A DNA stretch of 64,000 nt from Hybos culiciformis (Eukaryota; Arthropoda; Insecta; Diptera; Hybotidae), in contig OZ023274.1 in assembly GCA_964007475.1 (NCBI GenBank), positions 1,736,001 to 1,800,000 of the forward strand, given 5' to 3'. Shown piece by piece: positions 60,612 through 64,000 of this stretch. The notes under the pieces were generated by a model. The model saw only the letters and a list, made by a program, of their open reading frames with translations, had not been told where the DNA came from and ran no database searches. Each line of letters opens with the position of its first letter. Within the stretch, counting starts at the first letter, position 1. The translations under genes were made by a program, and so were the position numbers.

Positions 60612-61798
60612 AGCGTGATTTACACAATGGCTAAATTTGTAATCTTTTAAATTTTTCTAGTCAAACTAGAACGAGAAAGCGATAAATAAACAACAACAAC
60701 AAACATGTGAAAGAAGTAGACAGAAATTTAATAATTTTTTTCCTTTTATAGCACAAAACATAAACTAATTTTATAGCAAATTTACATGCGGGTTACACTT
60801 GCTGAAAAAAAAATCATGATTATGATTTTTTTTTTAATGTAGTGTGAAATTTTTATGAGTCAAAAATCATACTGGCTTATGCGTTGTTTATAGCTAATTG
60901 ACCTATCTGAAAAAATGATACCGTAAAAACCGTTTTTCTATGTTTTTTTTATATTTTATGCATTTGATTTTTTACTTTCAGATAAAATTAGCTGTCAATA
61001 GGTTTCCGGAACATTCCTCCAAAAATTACTTTACTGTGGTAGCTATAAACAACGCATTAAGACTTCATGTTCCAGATGCATTCGTGCTCCCTGTATAAAT
61101 TTATAAATTTTAATATTTCTTCCTTATAAAATTTTTTCGACATGTTTTTTCTATTTTCTCTCTTTTTACTAAGTTCTTAGTTTTTATAAACTTCACCTTT
61201 TTCAATAAAATATCTAGTTTTTTAAAGTAAGTTATTTTATTTATTTAATAAATAATTCACATAGATTTTTTTAAATTTCAACATTCAAATTCAAATCCCG
61301 TAATAACAAACCGCTTTTATAATTGTTGTTTGCACTTTCAAGAGTTTACTTTTTTCTTTGGCAGCCAAAAATTTTCCTTTTGAAAGAAAAAATCAACACT
61401 GATTTTTTTTAAGCATGATTTTTCATCATGATTATTTCTTGATTTTTTTTCACACAAAATTTCGCACATACATTCAAAAAAAATCATAATTTTTTTTTCA
61501 GCAAGTGTAACCCCCAGGTTAGAAATACAATAATAATTTTTCAGAAACTATAAAATTCAAATTATAACTTAAATTTTATTTACGCGCCTAGAAAAAAAAA
61601 GACGTAAACTATAAAAAAAGATGAACTAGTTCATCTTTTTTTTTTTTGCTATAAAAAAAGATTCCAAAAAAAGACACCAAAAAAAAAAAAAGATGACTCT
61701 ATTCGTACTGCTCTAACTTATTAGTTTTTGTATCTTCTGTCCTGTTTTGTTTTGGGATCTTTTTTTTTTGCCATTTTTAGCCATTGTGTAAATCAAGC
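60612..61798. repeat. Left arm of the giant palindrome
   Basis: Begins after TTAA (60608-60611) with AGCGTGATTTACACAATGG and runs to the shared central TTAA at 61799-61802. It contains an element A copy (about 60788-61515), which itself carries the 177-bp MITE 60880-61056. Without that insertion the arm is about 1.0 kb. It reads as the reverse complement of 61803-63234 with scattered substitutions. Confidence 0.9.
60880..61056. mobile_element. Harbinger-like MITE (177 bp) nested in the left arm
   Basis: Ends TGCGTTGTTTATAGCTA and exact complement, flanked by TTA at 60877-60879 and 61057-61059. The right arm lacks it and shows the empty site at the matching position (about 62960), which confirms its borders. 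The ends resemble those of 43792-44196 (TGCSTTGTT). Confidence 0.85.
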
Positions 61799-61802
61799 TT
61801 AA

Positions 61803-63234
61803 AGCTTGATTTACACAATGGCTAAAAATGGCAAAAAAAAAAGATCCCAAAACAAAACAGGACAGAAGATACAAAAACTAATGTGTTAAAGCAGTACAAA
61901 CAGCGTAATCTTTTTTTTTTTTGGTGTCTTTTTTTGTAATCTTTTTTTTATAGCAAAAAAAAAAAAGATGAACTAGTTCATCTTTTTTTATAGTTCACGT
62001 CTTTTTTCTTCTAGGCGCGTAAATAAAATTTATGTTATTATTTGAATTTTATAGTTTCTGAAAAATTATTATTATATTTCTAACCTGGGGGTTACACTTG
62101 CTGAAAAAAAATCATGATTTTTTTGAATGTATGTGCGAAATTTTGTGTGAAAAAAAATCAAGAAATAATCATGATGAAAAATCATGTTTAAGAAAAATCA
62201 GTGTTGATTTTTTCTGTCAAAAGAAAATTTTTGGCTGCCAAAGAAAAAAGTAAGCTCTTGAAAGCGCAAACAACAATAATAAAAGCGGTTTGTTATGGGG
62301 GTTGGACATTTGTCCGCGGGACATTTGTCCGCGATTTGTTTTTGTATCGCGGACATCAAAGTGACATTTGTCCGCGATTCGAAATGACTTTTGTCCGCCG
62401 CGGACAAATGTCATTTGTCCACGATAAAAAGTAATCGCGGACAAATAACATTTTGCAAAATGACATTTGTCCGCTAAAAAACTGAAAAATCAATCGCGGA
62501 CAAATGACATTTGTCCGCTAAAGTTTGAAAATTCAATCGCGGACAAATGTCATTTTGCAAAATGTTGAGACATTTGTCCGCGGCGAACAAATGTCATTTT
62601 ACAATCGCGGAGAAATGTCATTTTGTAAAATGACATTTTGTAAAATGACATTTGTCCGCGAAGTTTTCCATACAAATTTCATCGCGGACAAATGTCCCGC
62701 AGACAAATGTCACGGTGCCGTTTGTTATTACGGGATTGGAATTTGAATGTTGAAATTGAAAAAAATCTATGTGAATTATTTATAAAATAAATAAAATAAC
62801 TTACTTTAAAAAACAAGATATTTTATTGAAAAAGGTGAAGTTTTTAAAAACTAAGAACTTAGTAAAAAGAGAGAAAATAGAAAAAATATTTTATAAGGAA
62901 GAAATATTAAAATTTATAAATTTATACAGGGAGCACGAATGCCTCTGGAACATGAAGTCCAAGCCAGTATGATTTTTGACTCATAAAAATTTCACACTAC
63001 ATTAAAAAAAATCATAATCAAGTTTTTTTTTTTTAGCAAGTGTAACCCGCACGTAAATTTGCTATAAAATTTGTTTATGTTTTGTGCTCAATTTTACTAT
63101 AAAAGGAAAAAAATAATAAAATTTCTGTCCACTTCTTTCACATGTTTGTTGTTGTTGTTTATTTATCGCTTTCTCGTTCTAGTTTGCTAGAAAAAATTAA
63201 AAGATTACAAATTTAGCCATTGTGTAAATCACGC
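61803..63234. repeat. Right arm of the giant palindrome
   Basis: Starts after the central TTAA with AGCTTGATTTACACAATGG and ends before TTAA at 63235-63238. It contains an element A copy (about 62086-63050) carrying the 423-bp insertion 62297-62719. Without that insertion and its duplication the arm is about 1.0 kb, the same as the left arm. Confidence 0.9.
62297..62719. mobile_element. GGACATTTGTCC-rich MITE (423 bp) nested in the right arm
   Basis: Flanked by GTTTGTTAT at 62288-62296 and 62720-62728, a 9-bp duplication; the left arm has the single-copy site. The ends share GACATTTGTC and GGGACATTTGTCCGCGA blocks. The interior is built from many copies of GGACAAATGTC in both orientations. 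A 9-bp duplication and G-starting ends fit Mutator-like elements, but this is inference. Confidence 0.82.
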
Positions 63235-63603
63235 TTAAAATCGGATTGAGTAAAAAATTTTGTTGTGAATATTCCACTTTTCCTACTTCTATGAATATGT
63301 AAAACAGAAATCTATATGTCAATTTTGAAATTTCTTACAAGTCACAAAGGTACCCCACACAAACCTCTTTTATCTATACTTTCATACTTTCAAATTTCTC
63401 AATTTGATTCATCTTTTTTTTCTACTACAATTAAATACCTCTTTCCCTTAATTCTCCTAAAGTGAATTTACATTTTTATTTAAAAAATAAAAATATACTT
63501 TTAATATAATTTTAAGAAAAATTAATTAAGAGAAATTTATTAAAAAAAAAAAATAAAATAAAAAGTTTAAATAATATATTAATAATTATTAAACAAAAAT
63601 AAA

Positions 63604-64000
63604 ATGGCAAAAAACACTTCAAGTTCGGCTTTTCGAAAAATCGATGTTGACGCCTATAATGAAGATAATTTTAAAGAAGACGAAGCTGATTCTGCTGGAA
63701 CTCAAGGTCCCGATGAAAATGAAATTGCTAGCTTAATGAATTCTGGAAAATATACGGATGCATTAATTAATGTTTTACAAAATGCGCCACTTGGATGTAA
63801 AAATCAGCAAATTAAGGTCAGCATAGAATTTTTTGTAGAATTGTGATGGATTGGGCTCAGATACGAGTATGAGTGTAGTTAAAAAGGAGATATGTTTCCC
63901 TGTACATCTTATGTCTTATCTGTTAGATAGGTAGGTACCTAGATATGTAGGTACCTACTTACCTAACTACCTACTATTACTACTGACGTTATTAATATTT
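63604..64000 (+). CDS. Arpc5: Arp2/3 complex subunit 5 (Arpc5, p16), 5' part
   Basis: The first coding exon 63604-63816 encodes 71 residues: MAKNTSSSAFRKIDVDAYNE, an acidic stretch, GPDENEIASLMNSGKYTDAL and LQNAPLGCKNQQIK. This matches the N-terminal half of ARPC5 (about 151 residues in full). Donor GTCAGC at 63817 ends the exon in phase 0; the rest of the window is intron with CCTA/TAGG repeats (63927-63980). Arpc5 is part of the actin-nucleating Arp2/3 complex, linking Arp2 to the ArpC4/C1 side. Remaining exons lie beyond the window. Confidence 0.93.

Larger units (their letters stand above)
59526..63603. other. 4-kb transposon nest between TP53RK and Arpc5
   Basis: No cellular gene is seen. 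Nearly all of 59756-63238 is assigned to the inverted-repeat elements listed separately. ORFs here lie inside repeats and mirror each other in the two arms. The last 360 bp contain the Arpc5 upstream region. Confidence 0.75.

Noticed and set aside
62198..62746. ORFs of 69-77 codons on both strands
   Set aside because: They arise from the palindromic GGACAAATGTC repeats and element A, and mirror on both strands.
60612..63234. The palindrome as an assembly or library artefact
   Set aside because: The arms differ by many substitutions and by two independent insertions with their own target duplications, so they are distinct sequences.

Overview
The window is AT-rich nuclear DNA from an arthropod, most likely an insect. 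Evidence for this: small GT-AG introns (many 50-100 bp), insect-type genes (ref(2)P/p62 with PB1, ZZ, LIR and UBA; a short fly-like separase; fused kinase), many C2H2 zinc-finger genes, and dense short inverted-repeat transposons. The short separase leans towards Diptera, but the order is not settled by sequence alone. No tRNA, rRNA, CRISPR or prokaryotic operon is visible. Exon boundaries below were read by hand from splice consensus and reading-frame phase; in every complete gene the exon lengths sum to a whole number of codons.

Layout. 0-6 kb: 5' exon of a zinc-finger gene (ZF-A, minus), a decayed zinc-finger gene (ZF-B, plus), BLOC1S2 (minus), TACO1 (plus). 7.9-18 kb: separase (plus), fused/STK36 (minus), RalBP1/Rlip (plus). 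18.6-30 kb: SRBD1 (minus), a DHRS4-like reductase (minus), ref(2)P/p62 (plus). 31-38 kb: PDSS1 (plus), Artemis/DCLRE1C (minus). 37.6-46.2 kb: a transposon-rich stretch carrying ZF-C (plus), TXNDC17 (minus) and an unrecognised 61-residue membrane microprotein (minus). 46-59.5 kb: ZF-D (plus), FBXL15 (minus), a ChaC-type gamma-glutamylcyclotransferase (plus), dihydrodiol dehydrogenase (minus), prefoldin 3 (plus), TP53RK/Bud32 (minus). 59.7-63.3 kb: a nest of transposons including a 2.6-kb inverted duplication. The last 400 bp begin Arpc5 (plus).

Functional links. The genes are mostly housekeeping and are not organised into a pathway. Many are divergent pairs sharing a 0.6-1 kb intergenic promoter region (BLOC1S2/TACO1, fused/RalBP1, DHRS4/ref(2)P, microprotein/ZF-D, FBXL15/ChaC, DHDH/PFDN3).

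Most notable: (i) four zinc-finger loci (A-D) share an N-terminal module, a Cys-Gly/Ala-Glu-Ile motif followed by an atypical C2H2 finger, which looks like the signature of a locally expanded regulator family; one member is dead. (ii) The 60.6-63.2 kb palindrome is two ~1.0-kb head-to-head units, each later hit by a different small transposon with its own target-site duplication. (iii) Two copies of a hAT-type MITE with clean 8-bp duplications flank ZF-C and TXNDC17 in opposite orientation. (iv) The RhoGAP domain of RalBP1 has Lys where the arginine finger is expected. (v) A two-exon 61-residue membrane microprotein of unknown family.
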